Below are positions 36,514 to 47,790 of a DNA stretch of 64,000 bases, in pieces (the stretch's first letter is position 1; each line of letters begins with the position of its first letter). The notes beneath the pieces were generated by a model. The model did not search any database. It was given only the letters and a program-made list of their open reading frames with translations, and was not told the DNA's origin. The position numbers were made by a program, and so were the translations under genes. The DNA is taken from assembly GCA_965153455.1 (NCBI GenBank), contig OZ234503.1, positions 12,777,118-12,841,117 on the forward strand, in the 5' to 3' direction. Origin of the DNA: Sphagnum compactum. Lineage: Eukaryota; Bryophyta; Sphagnopsida; Sphagnales.

Positions 36514-39303
36514 TTACAAGTGCATGAGCAGCTGTACATCCTGAATACGAGTGAGGCGTTGTTGCTCAGCTGAGCGCTTTTCAAAAGCAAAAGTAGCAAG
36601 TTGGCGCTTCCGGTCCTGCAGCTCTAAGATGCGCTCCTCAATGCTGTCTGACACAACCAGCCTCACGACCTCAACATCTCTCGTTTGACCCAGCCGATGC
36701 ACACGGTCCATGGCTTGCTCTTCCACAGCAGGATTCCACCATGGGTCCAGCATAAACACCCTTGATGCAGCCACCAGATTCAAGCCCACTCCTGCTGCCT
36801 TTAAGCTAAGCAAGAAAACTGTGGGGCTAGTCAGATCCTTTGAGTGGAAGGCAGTAAGAGCCACCTGGCGCTTCTTGACAGTCATGCTTCCATCCAGCCT
36901 TACGAAGTGAAAGCCTGCATCTGTTAGAGGTCCTTGCAAGCACGTCAACATCTGGGAAAATTGTGAGAACACAACTGATTTCTCTGTTGGGTCCTTGTCC
37001 CTCACAGCAGTTAAAAGCTGAATGAGAGCCTCCACTTTTGCGCTTGATTTCATAGCAGCAGAAGAAGGAGGAGCTTCTGATTGCTCTCCAATTTGAGCAC
37101 TTTCCACCTTAGGAGCACACATGAGATCTGAAGCAGAAAGACTGGAGCGGCACATTGGGCATTGCTCCTTGTTGCGAGCCAGTGATTTCTCGATGCATCG
37201 TCGGCAGTAGACATGAGCACAGGGTGTAATGGCTGCATTCGTGGGTGGATTAAGGCATATTGCACAGTCGAAATCTTCACCACTTTGCAACACTGAAAGC
37301 AGCTTCTGAAGCAACTCTGGCGGAGCACAATTTACATCTTTAAGACACTGGAGTTCTCCACATAACATTTCACTGTAAGCTGGACATAATGCTGAATGAT
37401 CACATATCTGACGAAGACGAAGAATGATTTGCAACACGCTAGCATAGTTTTGCAGCACTGTTCCCGATTGCACAAGCTGCCCAATAACTTCTTTGCCATT
37501 CTCCTCTAGTTTATCATAAACCTCTCGATCTTCAGCAGCAAGATCCACATAGTGAATTGTCACCGTCTTGCGAGGAAGCTCCACCAATCGATGTCCATTG
37601 ACTTGCAACTCCTTTGTCCTCCTGAGAGCAATGGCTTTCATCAAAGCTTGCAGCCGAGCAAGCCCACTAGAATCGCCACTCATCAATGGTCGTTCGACTG
37701 TGCGACGCCAGAAGGAGCTCTCATTAAGTGGCTCCAACCGTAAGAATTGCATGAGAGTGAACAAATCCCGAGCTGTGTTCTGGATGGGTGTGCCAGTGAC
37801 AGCCCATCTTCTGTGCGCTTTGAGTGCCACTGCTGCTTTCGTCTGCAATGCAGTTGGACTTTTGATCAGATGTGCTTCATCTAGAATCACTCGAAGCCAC
37901 TGAACCTTCTGCAAGGGCGATGTAGAACAAGAAGAAGCAGCAGCAGCTTCAGTGTTGTCTGATGAGCAGACACCTTCTGTCGCCAGTATGTTGTAGGTGG
38001 TCAAGACAATGTCAAACGAGCTCAAGATGCTTGTTTCTTTTATGCGATCAGGTCCATGATACAGATGCACTCCCAAGCTCCCAGGCACCGTATGCTCTTC
38101 CAATTGTGTTACCCAATTCGACAACACTGAGAGTGGACACACAATCAGTGTTGCTCGTGGACCTTTCAGCTGTGGAGGAGAATCTGCAGGTTGTTCGAGA
38201 GCAGCAGCAGGAAGCTTTTTTGTAGCAGCACCAGCAGCAGCACCCAGTTTGCGTTTCTTTGAAGGTCTTACAGCAGCAGTGTCTGCTGCTGCTGCTGCAG
38301 TAGCTTCTCCTTCTTCTTCTTGGTCACCAGCAGCAACATTTGCAATCTGAGGAAGAGGAAGAATTGCACCTGGCTTGTTTGTGGCAACAAGAGCAAGCAA
38401 TGCTAGAGTCTTCCCCAAGCCCATATCATCAGCAAGAAGACCACCTCTGAGAGGATCTGGACGCTGATCAGTGGAGAAATTGGTGATGGTGTTCTTGTAG
38501 AGCAACATATCTTTACTGCTGCTACCACCACCACCTCCCCCTCTTCCTCCTCGAGGTTTGTGAATGATCCAGAAGGGAGGCAGTTTGGAGGAATTCTCCA
38601 TGTGGATTAACCAAGCAAGCGCTTCTTTCTGATGCCGGAACATAGTGGAAGAGATGACAGGAGATGGCTCCATCACCTGCCTCTGCATACCTGACATCTC
38701 TCCGAGCGCAGCAAACACATCATCCAAGCTCTCTTTCATTGCTTTGGGTTTTGTTGCCTGCTTTCTTGCTGCTGCAGCAGCTTGTTGCTGCTGCTGGGAC
38801 GTGGATACTGATGCGTCTTCTTCCTCCATGCGCATGCTTGGAGGTAATAGAATCACACCTGCAATGCGCAAGTGCTGTTTGACATCGTTTCCATCTTCAG
38901 GATTACTGAAAATGTAGACACGGCACGGCATCTTGAACCTGTTCCTGCTGCTTCCTTGAGGCACAATTCCTTCCATCACCGCCAATTTTGTGTCCACCAG
39001 AGGTGCCAGATGACAAGCTTTAGTCCTCTCGACGTGCCCAATCTGTCGTCCAAAGATGTTCACCACCTGAATTGCGTTCTTGTCGTAAGGATTGTGCGGC
39101 TCTCGGATGAGTCGCACCATCTCGCCGTCTGTGACTCTTCCATCGTAGTACTGTAACCCTACCACATTGACCTCCACCACACCCACCATGTACTTGTCCG
39201 CGTTCTCATCGTCTCCATTCTCATTCTCCTCCTCTTCCTCACTCTCCATCTGCTGCTCCGCGATGATCATGATTGTTTGCGACAAAATCCCCAATACCCA
39301 CAA
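36514..39303 (-). CDS. RAD5/HLTF-like SNF2 ATPase with HIRAN and RING domains (SMARCA3-like)
   Basis: DNA-dependent ATPase and probable E3 ubiquitin ligase of the post-replication repair (damage tolerance) pathway, acting in the nucleus. One uninterrupted frame of 929 aa. HIRAN domain about 38-140 (VGLQYYDGR, EPHNPYDKNAI, GRQIGHVER). SNF2 ATPase: Walker A ADDMGLGKT at 291-299, LIVCPLSVLSNW near 386, DEAH at 475-478, AVTGTPIQNT at 501. The RING finger lies inside the helicase, with C680, C683, C695, H697, C700, C703, C715 and C718. The helicase C domain runs about 750-910, with SVVFSQFSQML, GVGLNLVAASRV and DRVHRLGQTR. Q/A-rich, G-rich and A-rich inserts at 170-185, 251-263 and 331-370 come from CAG/GGN runs. 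Start could be Met1, Met12 or Met19; the acidic run after Met19 is non-conserved. The absence of introns is odd beside its intron-rich neighbours. Family is certain; which of the SMARCA3-like or RAD5 branches is not. Confidence 0.93.
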   Translation of the reverse strand: MWVLGILSQTIMIIAEQQMESEEEEENENGDDENADKYMVGVVEVNVVGLQYYDGRVTDGEMVRLIREPHNPYDKNAIQVVNIFGRQIGHVERTKACHLAPLVDTKLAVMEGIVPQGSSRNRFKMPCRVYIFSNPEDGNDVKQHLRIAGVILLPPSMRMEEEDASVSTSQQQQQAAAAARKQATKPKAMKESLDDVFAALGEMSGMQRQVMEPSPVISSTMFRHQKEALAWLIHMENSSKLPPFWIIHKPRGGRGGGGGGSSSKDMLLYKNTITNFSTDQRPDPLRGGLLADDMGLGKTLALLALVATNKPGAILPLPQIANVAAGDQEEEGEATAAAAADTAAVRPSKKRKLGAAAGAATKKLPAAALEQPADSPPQLKGPRATLIVCPLSVLSNWVTQLEEHTVPGSLGVHLYHGPDRIKETSILSSFDIVLTTYNILATEGVCSSDNTEAAAASSCSTSPLQKVQWLRVILDEAHLIKSPTALQTKAAVALKAHRRWAVTGTPIQNTARDLFTLMQFLRLEPLNESSFWRRTVERPLMSGDSSGLARLQALMKAIALRRTKELQVNGHRLVELPRKTVTIHYVDLAAEDREVYDKLEENGKEVIGQLVQSGTVLQNYASVLQIILRLRQICDHSALCPAYSEMLCGELQCLKDVNCAPPELLQKLLSVLQSGEDFDCAICLNPPTNAAITPCAHVYCRRCIEKSLARNKEQCPMCRSSLSASDLMCAPKVESAQIGEQSEAPPSSAAMKSSAKVEALIQLLTAVRDKDPTEKSVVFSQFSQMLTCLQGPLTDAGFHFVRLDGSMTVKKRQVALTAFHSKDLTSPTVFLLSLKAAGVGLNLVAASRVFMLDPWWNPAVEEQAMDRVHRLGQTRDVEVVRLVVSDSIEERILELQDRKRQLATFAFEKRSAEQQRLTRIQDVQLLMHL

Positions 39304-39358
39304 CCGGAATTCCGCAGAAACTCACAGAAAAAGCTCACAAAACGTTGCACCAGCTTCT

Positions 39359-39735
39359 TCACAACACCAGCCTCCGCGACTACTGTGAGATGGGTAGCTT
39401 GGAATTCGTCTCTTCTGGAAGTCAACAGCAAGAAACTGCAAAGGTGGGATAGTGAGAGAAGCGTGGGAAGTGCGTCATCATGTCCAGGAGGAGGATCTCA
39501 AAGTGCTCCCACCAAACCCTAACATACGCAGACCGTTGTCGTCGTCACAACACAAGATTCCGCGACAATTGTGAGATGGGTAGCTTGGATTTCGTCTCTT
39601 CTGAACGTCGGCAGCAAGAAACTGCAACTTGGGACGTAAAGAGAGAGGAGCGTAGGAAGTGAGTCTTCATGTCCAGGAGCAAGGCCTCAACGTTCTCCCA
39701 CCAAGCCCTAATCTACCCAGACCGTTGCTGACGTT
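39359..39735. repeat. Tandem duplication (186 bp) upstream of the RAD5-like gene
   Basis: GAGATGGGTAGCTTGGA occurs at 39387 and 39573. The shared stretch includes TTCGTCTCTTCTG, CAGCAAGAAACTGCAA, CATGTCCAGGAG and CTCCCACCAA. The copies have diverged by scattered substitutions and small indels. It begins about 60 bp upstream of the first ATG, in the likely promoter/leader. Confidence 0.85.
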
Positions 39736-39883
39736 GTTGCGCCTCCTTGAACACCTCTACATGTTTCTCGTGCGTCCAGTTCCCGGCCAGCAACTTGCGC
39801 AACGATCTGTATACGACAACCCAATTGGTTTCCCACTCCGCCATAAAGTCGAGAACCCCACTGTTGTTTGGTGAATCTCTTGC

Positions 39884-39910
39884 TAAACCCTAGACCCTAA
39901 CCCTAAACCC
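39884..39910. promoter_or_regulatory. Telo-box cluster
   Basis: TAAACCCTAGACCCTAA followed by CCCTAAACCC gives several overlapping AAACCCTA-type words. Such telo-boxes are known in plant promoters of replication, repair and translation genes. It lies about 580 bp upstream of the RAD5-like start. Function here is inferred from motif and position. Confidence 0.5.
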
Positions 39911-40091
39911 TTTTGGAGCAGAAGTTTCTATCTGCAGGGGGAAGGGACAAATGTTGTTCGAGGTCAGAAGAGACGCACAATCCACAATCTGTTTTGCTCA
40001 ACAAGCTTGCAAACAGGGTGGTGGGAGTGTGGACAAGAGCAGCAGGAAGAATGGAGGCAAATTGGGAGAGCAATGATATCATGGGTAAGAA

Positions 40092-40093
<2 letters not shown>

Positions 40094-40125
<32 letters not shown>

Positions 40126-40200
40126 TTGAGGACGCATTGTTCTCATCTTCTTTGTTGTGTCCACTCTCTCCCACTTCTTCTTCTTCTTCTTCTTCTTCTT
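40094..40200. repeat. CT and TTC microsatellites
   Basis: A pure CT run at 40094-40122 and a TTC run at 40174-40200. Confidence 0.9.
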
Positions 40201-40383
40201 GTGGACACAAGCAAAGAAGAGGTGCAATTTCATAAATTTGTTTCTCATCTGTGCACAAACTGAACAGGTATGTATATGCATGTGCCAGTCACACAATCTC
40301 CGTTATCTGTGAAGATTTTGTGGTAGACTCTTGCAATTGCTTGGCAAAAATAGTTGTATGTAGCTCTTTGAGTGGCTAGCCAA

Positions 40384-40735
40384 TATCATGATGGCAGAGT
40401 CTTTCTGTCGCTTTTGGAAATGCTGCAAACGGCCAACTATCATGAATGAGTCTTTCTGTTGCTTCTGGAAATGCTGCAACAGCCAACATCATGAATGAGT
40501 CTTTCTGTTGCTTGTGGAAATGCTGCAACAGCCAACATCATGGAGGAGTCTTTCTGTTGCTTGTGGAAATGCTGCAACAGCCAACATCATGAATGAGTCT
40601 TTCTGTTGCTTGTGGAAATGCTCCAACAGCCAACATCATGAATGAGTCTTGCTGTTGCTCCAGGAAATGCAACAGCCAACCATCATAACTGAGTCTTTCT
40701 GTTGCTCCCAGAAGTGCAACAGAACCTCAGGGTGC
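40384..40735. repeat. Minisatellite, about seven copies of a 49-bp unit with a hairpin
   Basis: The word GAGTCT marks copies at 40397, 40448, 40497, 40546, 40595, 40644 and 40691 (spacing 51, 49, 49, 49, 49, 47). The central units contain CTGTTGC and GCAACAG separated by 13 bases, so each can fold into a 7-bp stem. The outer copies are more diverged than the middle ones. Confidence 0.9.
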
Positions 40736-42544
40736 GGATTTTATGTAATGTTTTGCTTGAATTTTGGGCAGACTCTTACATACTTATCTACACCCACTGT
40801 CATCTACATCCACTGTCAGGATCTGATGAAGTCACGGAGTATTATTGAATGGCAACTCATCACTGCTATTTGTAATGAAGGTGATGATGGCCTAACAATT
40901 TGTGAGCAACTTGAGTCACAATGTTGTGATTGTTGCTACTCATCATCTCACATTACCTTCAAACCGTTGCTTTGGGACTTGATATCTTGTTCATTTTTCA
41001 TTCGAATGACACGCAGTAAACAATGTTGGGAGTGCCAAGAGGTGTTTTACAATCCATTTTGACACTCCATGGTCAATTGAGCTACTCCTTGAGTGCTTAA
41101 ACTCTCTAAACCCACTACAAGAAATCATGGTTTTTTGGACCGAGAATTTTGCTCAAAAGAAAACCCCATATGGATGGTTTTTTTTTTGCCCCCATGTCCA
41201 ACTTGACCAAAGTGTCATTTTGGACAAAGTTGATTTGGACTCGACTAGTTGGACTAGGTCTTTTTGGTTGGTTTTGTTATCAAATTTTTTTATTGAACCA
41301 CCGTGACAATAATGTAATTTGGGCAGTGACAAAAATATATTATTTAATATTAGTATGAAAATATTAATTAATTAAATTACCCTACCTACCTAATTAATAA
41401 ACCTAATAATTAATGCCAATTTTTATTTATTTATTTACTTATTAACCCTATTTTTGAGGCCTAGGCTAAGCCGCCTAACTTAGCCACATAGGCTAGGCAA
41501 AGTAGCTTAGGTTAGGTGGTCTAATAATTTTTACAACTTAGGCTACTTAATTAACTCATCTAAATAGCCAAAGTAGCCTAGGTTACAAATGTGAAAATTT
41601 GCACTCCCCACTTCCACATTGAGAAATCGAGTCCTTAACCATTACATCACCACCTCATAATCCATTGAAAAATCGAGTCCTTAACCATTACATCACCACC
41701 TCATAAGGTGATTTTCTTGGACAACATATTTGTAATGAACATGATTTTGGACTAACATATTATAATTAACTTTCATGAATTTTTTTTCAACATGCATATT
41801 GTATTAAATGAGTTTGAAGTTTCTTACATTACTTACATAAATAAATAGGTTATAGATAGGATAACTTAAGTAAGTAGGAAGTATCTATTAATAATGTATG
41901 TACTAAAATAACATGTAGGTTGTAGTTTATTAATATAGGTACCAACTAGGTCTATGTTTATACCTACTTAATAAGTTATCTATCATGGACACCAACATCA
42001 TCCGTCATTTGCATCATCGTTTACACCAACATAATCACCCATATCATCGTTTGCATCATCATTAACTTTTAATTAATTTGTAGTTCATTATTAGTTAATC
42101 ATGTGATCGGTGCACACATGAAATTAGGTTCTTAATGGGGTATAATCTAAGTTAACCTTTAATTAAATTTTAATTGATTTTTATTTCCCTATTAATTAGG
42201 AAGCTTTCCTTGGTCGATGCATATATGGAAATCTTTATGAAAACTTCTTTGAACTAAGTCCCCAATGGGGTATAAATAAAGGTAGGACCTCCTATTACCA
42301 TTAATATGTTCAACACCAATTTTGGGTACGTTTTTTAATCATAACTTTTGTTTTCGCACATTGTTAGAATAAAGTTTTTTTTTATTCATCTTTTAACATA
42401 TATCATGTTCTTGCCTTCCGTTTTTGTGTTTTCAATCTTGTATTAAATTTAAATTTACATTTTTTATTATCTGTTTTTTTTACTGTGTTCGTGGTTTAAT
42501 TATTTTTGTAGTTTTTCATGTTCATGACATTATCTATGCCTATG
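40736..42544. other. Spacer turning AT-rich
   Basis: The first 350 bp are of mixed composition. From about 41300 the sequence is AT-rich, with a CCTAGGCTAAG-type low-complexity stretch at 41456-41585. No gene was found. A short duplicated segment at 41619-41705 is listed separately. Confidence 0.45.
41619..41705 (-). repeat. 46-bp direct duplication, faint tRNA-like (SINE-like) wording
   Basis: Two copies of AAATCGAGTCCTTAACCATT and following bases lie 46 bp apart (41624 and 41670). On the minus strand the unit reads GGTGATGTAATGGTTAAGG, which resembles a tRNA 5' part with a pol III A box. A B box in the right place was not convincing, so the SINE idea is tentative. Confidence 0.35.
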
Positions 42545-42559
42545 TTATTTAATAGGTTA

Positions 42560-43203
42560 CTAGTTTGAACCCTGTGCCTAATGCACAGGTGTGTGTGCAT
42601 TTGACAATACATATTACAAAATTACAATTACAAACTACCTTTCCAACACCTCTTTATATACGACATTCCGCATGTATCCATCGGGACCCTAGCTGTTGAA
42701 AATCTTGATGTTTGCACTACTTGCAGGTTCTACCACTCTCTACCACACAAAGCCTTTTTCCTTCTTTACTCCTTTGTCAACCACACAAAAGCTCACAAAT
42801 CTACCATTCTGAAAGATATAAGTTCATTCTCAAATCTTCGCCACATATAAGTTCACTCTCATCCTTATCTAAATAAGGACATGGATTGAGGGCCATTCCT
42901 GGTTTATTTCCTTCCCATTTTTGGTGGGCAGAAAGCTGTAGTGTCAGACTCAATAGAGGGATGGTGTGCAGCCGACAACCTCGGAGCTTTCAGGGTGTTG
43001 ATTCGCATGGACGACCCATTTTTAATGGGTAGAAAGCTGTAGTGTTAGACTCAGTGGAGGGATGGTATAGAGCCGGCAACCTCGAAGCTTCCAGGGTGTC
43101 GATTCGCATGGACGACCAGACGGATGGACAAAGGGACGATGGGACGGATGGACGACGAGACGGATTTAGGGAAAGCTTCATTTCATCTCGACGTCCTTTA
43201 ATA
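42560..43203 (-). mobile_element. Candidate non-autonomous Helitron
   Basis: On the minus strand the element ends with a 7-bp stem hairpin (CCTGTGC-ATTAG-GCACAGG, 42589-42571), seven bases, then CTAG at 42563-42560, followed by T. That is the 3' signature of Helitrons (hairpin, then CTRR, inserting between A and T). The other end begins TATTAAAGGACG, similar to common plant Helitron starts, but an initial TC is not clear. A 15-bp direct repeat TTATTTAATAGGTTA lies on both sides (42545-42559 and 43204-43218), which Helitrons do not normally make. No Rep/helicase coding sequence is present. Confidence 0.45.
42930..43125. repeat. Two copies of a 101-bp unit inside the Helitron candidate
   Basis: AGAAAGCTGTAGTGT begins copies at 42930 and 43031. 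They share GAGGGATGGT, AGGGTGT and GATTCGCATGGACGACC blocks with scattered differences. GACGGATGGACGA-type short repeats follow to 43162. Confidence 0.85.
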
Positions 43204-43218
43204 TTATTTAATAGGTTA

Positions 43219-46200
43219 GGTACCTACTAATCTATTAATAAACATAATTTAGGCATATTAAATAAGTAGCCTAACATATTATGTAGGTGTAAGTTTAAGT
43301 TATTTACCTAGTAGGTCTAGGTGGCCTAAGTTATTAACCTAATTAGTAGGATAGGTTACTTATAGGTAATTACTAAAAATAATTAAAAAGGATTAATGAA
43401 TTATTATAAATTATAAATAATTAATAATTGATTAGGTCCTTAGAATTACTAACATTAAATATTAAGTAATTATTATTTATTATTAATTAATAATTATTCA
43501 ATATAAATGGCTGATTATTGAATATTTCCTATGAAATATTAAATTAAATAATAATAAATTACTATTTATTGCTGATATTTTTATTTACTATGAATTAATA
43601 ATTATCAATTAAGATATATAAACTTATTATTTACTAACAAATTAGTTTAAAATAATCATTTATCAATAATTATTACAATTACATATTGAGTAATATATTA
43701 TTATAAATTATTATGAAATATTAGCCAAAAATTAGATAAAATTGATAATTTGATAATAATAACTAATAAATTAAAAAGTTGATGGATAAATCAATTATTG
43801 GTTATTAATTGACATTTATTTAGTGACTAATTAATTATATAAAATATTTATCATAAATTATTGAATATTAATTATCAATTATTAAATATTAATTAATGTA
43901 CTAAGTTTCAGTACCTACATGTGTTTAAAAATAACATGTATGTAACCTTTTATAAATAACTATTAAGTGTAATATGCTTAACCTAAAGCCTACTAGCTAT
44001 GAACATAGATGTGGTATGTTGTGACATTTCAATGTTTGGTTCTGGGCTATTTTACCTTACTACAAGAAAAAAATTTGTAACGAAAAAAAGAAGGTATAGA
44101 TAGAACAAATAAATGTTTATATTACAACTTGTGAAGTAATTTTTTTGGAAGATGGTGAACATCTTTGGAGATGGCAACATCAAACAATGAGCTCTAAGCA
44201 ACAAAGTAAGGAGAAATGAAAGAAAATAAAAATCACAAACAACAAAAAAAAAATCATAAAAACAAAATTTAAAAAAGGTTATTTGGTGAATCCCATTATG
44301 TTTGGCAAAAACTAGAAAGGGGAAAATAAATAAAATGGAAAATATAAGGGAAATGGCAAGTTTTATAAAAAGAAGATCCAAAACAATAACTATCGAAACT
44401 AAATAGTTGAAGGTGTTTTTCCCCATTACTTTGAGAGTGGGGAGCTTTATCCATTTACCTCCATCCACCATGGATGGCAATAAATATAGTAACTTCCCAA
44501 CATGATGGTCAATTTTTCCCATTCTACATAACCATTCATTTATCATTTAACATAACATTTTGAAATAAATGAAAATAATTGATCACAATAGTAAAAAACC
44601 TCAATTTTTAATTTCAATTTGCAACCAAAAATTAATCATTGATTACTTTAACAACTAAATACTCCATTAGTTGTAAAAGTTTAATTACATTTAACATTTA
44701 GTTGAAAATCGTGATTAAACATGCACACAATGCACATGGATAAAGTATATGGTCAATTATATATTTTGATTATATAATTTTTTTGCATTAGTTACCACAA
44801 TGCAAAATTTCCTTAATAACTAATTACACATTGTCATTTGGTGTAATTTGTGCATTTCCATAAAATGAAAATAAAAATAAAAGTTTTAATTTACATCATC
44901 CATTATGGATATTGTGATATCAATATATGTGGCATAATCAAATTTTGCCACATGGCATAATTTATGCATATCCAATAAATAAATAAATACGTATTATTAT
45001 GATAGTTCATTTTAGATGGTTTTACATTGTGACACATGACACAATCAAAAGTTGCCATGTGGTATATCCATTGATTATCTTATCTACCTATTTAAGTAAA
45101 AAAGTAGGACCTATTAACTTATTTAGATAGGCAAGTTAATGGAAGGTACAAGGGGAGACAAGTATGCAGGAATGTAGAAGAGTTAAAAAATAACCACGTA
45201 AATAATTTTTATTTATTTTATGTTTTGCTTTTAGGGTTAAACTTTTTTAAGTTCATCCCAAATTAACACATGTATTTTAATGGGAAACCTCAAAAAAAAT
45301 TCAATGTCTTTATATAGTTTGTGAGATGAAATTTCATGACAAAACATATGGATTAAATCATTTAGTTGCAGTTTAGTTGCAAATTGAGTTGCAACATGTT
45401 TTTATGTTTGGTTTTAATTTTGTAAATTATACAAGTAAATATGTAATAATTTTATGAGTGAATTAATTATCTAAAATAATGATTTGAATTCTATATTTGA
45501 ATTTGAATTATTTGAAATAACTACATGAATTAACTAATTTAAATTAGATAATTATTTAGTTAAGTAATTTAGACAATTTATTCAGATTAATATTAATCCT
45601 ACAATCTTATTAATTGGTTCATAATATACATGGAAATTGAATATTAATTGTATTTCATAGTTAAAAAATTAATGAATTTTTTTATTAAATTAAATTTAAT
45701 GATAATAACTCATCATTAATTATTACTTATTGTATCAATTTATGAATTGATATTTAATTAGTCAATTTGAAATTATGAAATAACATTAATTATTTACGCT
45801 AAATAATAAATTTGTTGATAACTATAATGCATTAATAATTTATACTTTTTAAATATGATTATTATATCATAATAACATGACTTCACCACTATAATTTAAA
45901 CATGCCTTAAAAAACAAGTTATATTTCTAAACAAACCATATAAAATCAAAATGAAAATTTAAAATTTTTATATGCCCATAATATGAATAAATCTATGTTT
46001 AATGTAGTTTGAATACAAATTAAATACCTTAGTACATTATGAATACAATTTAAATGTGTTTAATTTACCTTGAATATGAATTAAATACATTTAAATACAT
46101 TAGTAGAAACCCCCCCGCCCCACCCCCTTTTTCCAACTATTGTCCAAAAGAGTTGACAAGTACAAGTCGAACCCAAAATTGTAACTGAATGTGGCAACAC

Positions 46201-46619
46201 CACAACAATAACGTTTTATGACCACTAGAGTTGGAAAAGAATCCACCATTAAAATCAAAGTTATTTTTTACTATAACCTCCCATTGGATGCACTTCATTC
46301 ACTAACAAACCATGATGTCATCAAAAAACAATTTGAAATTTCAACTACATTTTAACTAGGTCATCAAATTGTAATTTCGATTATGTTATAATTAAGCCAA
46401 TCAAAGAGTTTAACCAACAATTTGTTGCCACATGGCCTTACTCAAAGTTATGTTTAGGCAAAACATTTAACCAATAGTTTGTTAACACATGTCCTTAGTT
46501 AAAGTTATGTGTAAGTTTAAATAGGTATGTAGGTCCACATAAAAATAAGTAGGTAGGTAGGAAGTTATGTTAACATCCTACGTACTTACTCCCCCCTAAC
46601 TTAAAAGGAATAAAAGCAA
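43219..46619. other. AT-rich desert
   Basis: Composed of TTAATTA-type low complexity and short old repeats. A 58-bp direct repeat (TTTAACCAACAATTTGTT and TTTAACCAATAGTTTGTT) lies at about 46400-46500. No coding signature was found. Confidence 0.5.
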
Positions 46620-47529
46620 GGCACCTTAGGCCCTCCTATTGGCTGAAAGGAAAATAAATCCCCCCCCCCCCAATAAAACTTGCATGGAATGTCCAGTGTC
46701 CATTATCCACTGTCCACACCAAATACAGCTTGAAATCTTGCTCATGTTTTTGTGCGAGCGAAAAAATTCCACGCCAGTTCATTTCTGGGCCACACATTCT
46801 GAGCATTGGTGGAGCTGCTGTGAGGCAAGTGAGAGCTCTACTTTTTTTGGGTTCTTTTCTGTGTTTTTTTTGGCTGAGGAATGTGAAGGATGCATGTTGT
46901 TGTTGTTGGAGCTTTGTTGCTGCTGCTGTAGCACCCACAATACTTACACTTTAAAAATGTAATTCATATGATTTATATTTCATAGATCTTTTAGAAACTC
47001 ATAGGTTGTTTGCTTGCTGGCTCTAATTCTTTTATGATTATCACCAGATGCTGCTGCTGCTGTTGCTGCTGTGGTGAGGAGGAGAGAAGGGGAGGGAAGG
47101 GAAGGGAAGGGAAGGGAGGAAGAGATGGAGGAGGACTCAAGATCAAGAATTGGTTGTTGTTGTTGTTGTTTCTCTTCAACAACTTCGTTTGAGCAGTGAG
47201 CATTGTCTGTGAATTGAGTTTGTTGTTGTTGTGTGTGTTTTCGACTTTGTGCTGCTTCCAATGCAGCTCAGGGCGGTAATCATGGAAGGAAATCCCTTCC
47301 ATAGTAGCTATAATGTTTTCATTCTAATGGGTTGCATTTTTGTAGCTGATCCAGTAGCAGCAGCAGCCCAGTTCAGCTCCGGAAGGAACAGCTTCGATGA
47401 TTCATGAGTTTATTGTTGTTGTAGAACTAGCTAGATTTGAGCTGTAGATATAGTGCAGCTTTTGGTTCCAGACAGACAGACAGACAGACCCATCCCCATG
47501 TAAGCTCATCTTTGGAGGTTTCTGACAAT

Positions 47530-47562
<33 letters not shown>

Positions 47563-47790
47563 AGAAGAGAAAAGTGGGAAGAAGAAAGTGCAAATTGGGT
47601 GGTGCTTGCAGAATGCTGCTAGGAGGAGCTGCTGTTGCTGCTGCTGGAGCAAGAGACAAAAGAATGTCCAGAGGAGGAAGAAGAAGAAGAATAAGACTTG
47701 CAGCAAGTTCTTTTAGTATTATGAGGAACATAAGAAGATGTCAATCAAGAAAAATCAAGAAAACTATTTTTTATTTTGACTTTCCCTAAA
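46620..47790. other. GC-richer, microsatellite-dense island of unknown role
   Basis: Composition changes abruptly from the AT-rich flanks to gene-like values. It holds runs of CTG (46906-46930, 47050-47072, 47628-47645), GGGAA/GGAAG (47088-47120), TTG (47153-47171), CAGA (47471-47488) and AAG (47534-47565). Frames on both strands are open in places, but only through these runs. It looks like a gene's leader or a displaced promoter-exon fragment, yet no domain or splice pattern supports a gene. Confidence 0.35.

Noticed and set aside
44052-44546. 164-residue minus-strand open frame, strongly hydrophobic
   Set aside because: The hydrophobicity comes from A-rich plus-strand runs read as TTT/TTA codons. 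There is no domain, no codon bias and no splice partner, in an AT-rich desert.
46636-46962. Overlapping frames of about 100 residues on both strands
   Set aside because: Openness comes from CTG/CAG and poly-C runs; no domain or splice signals.
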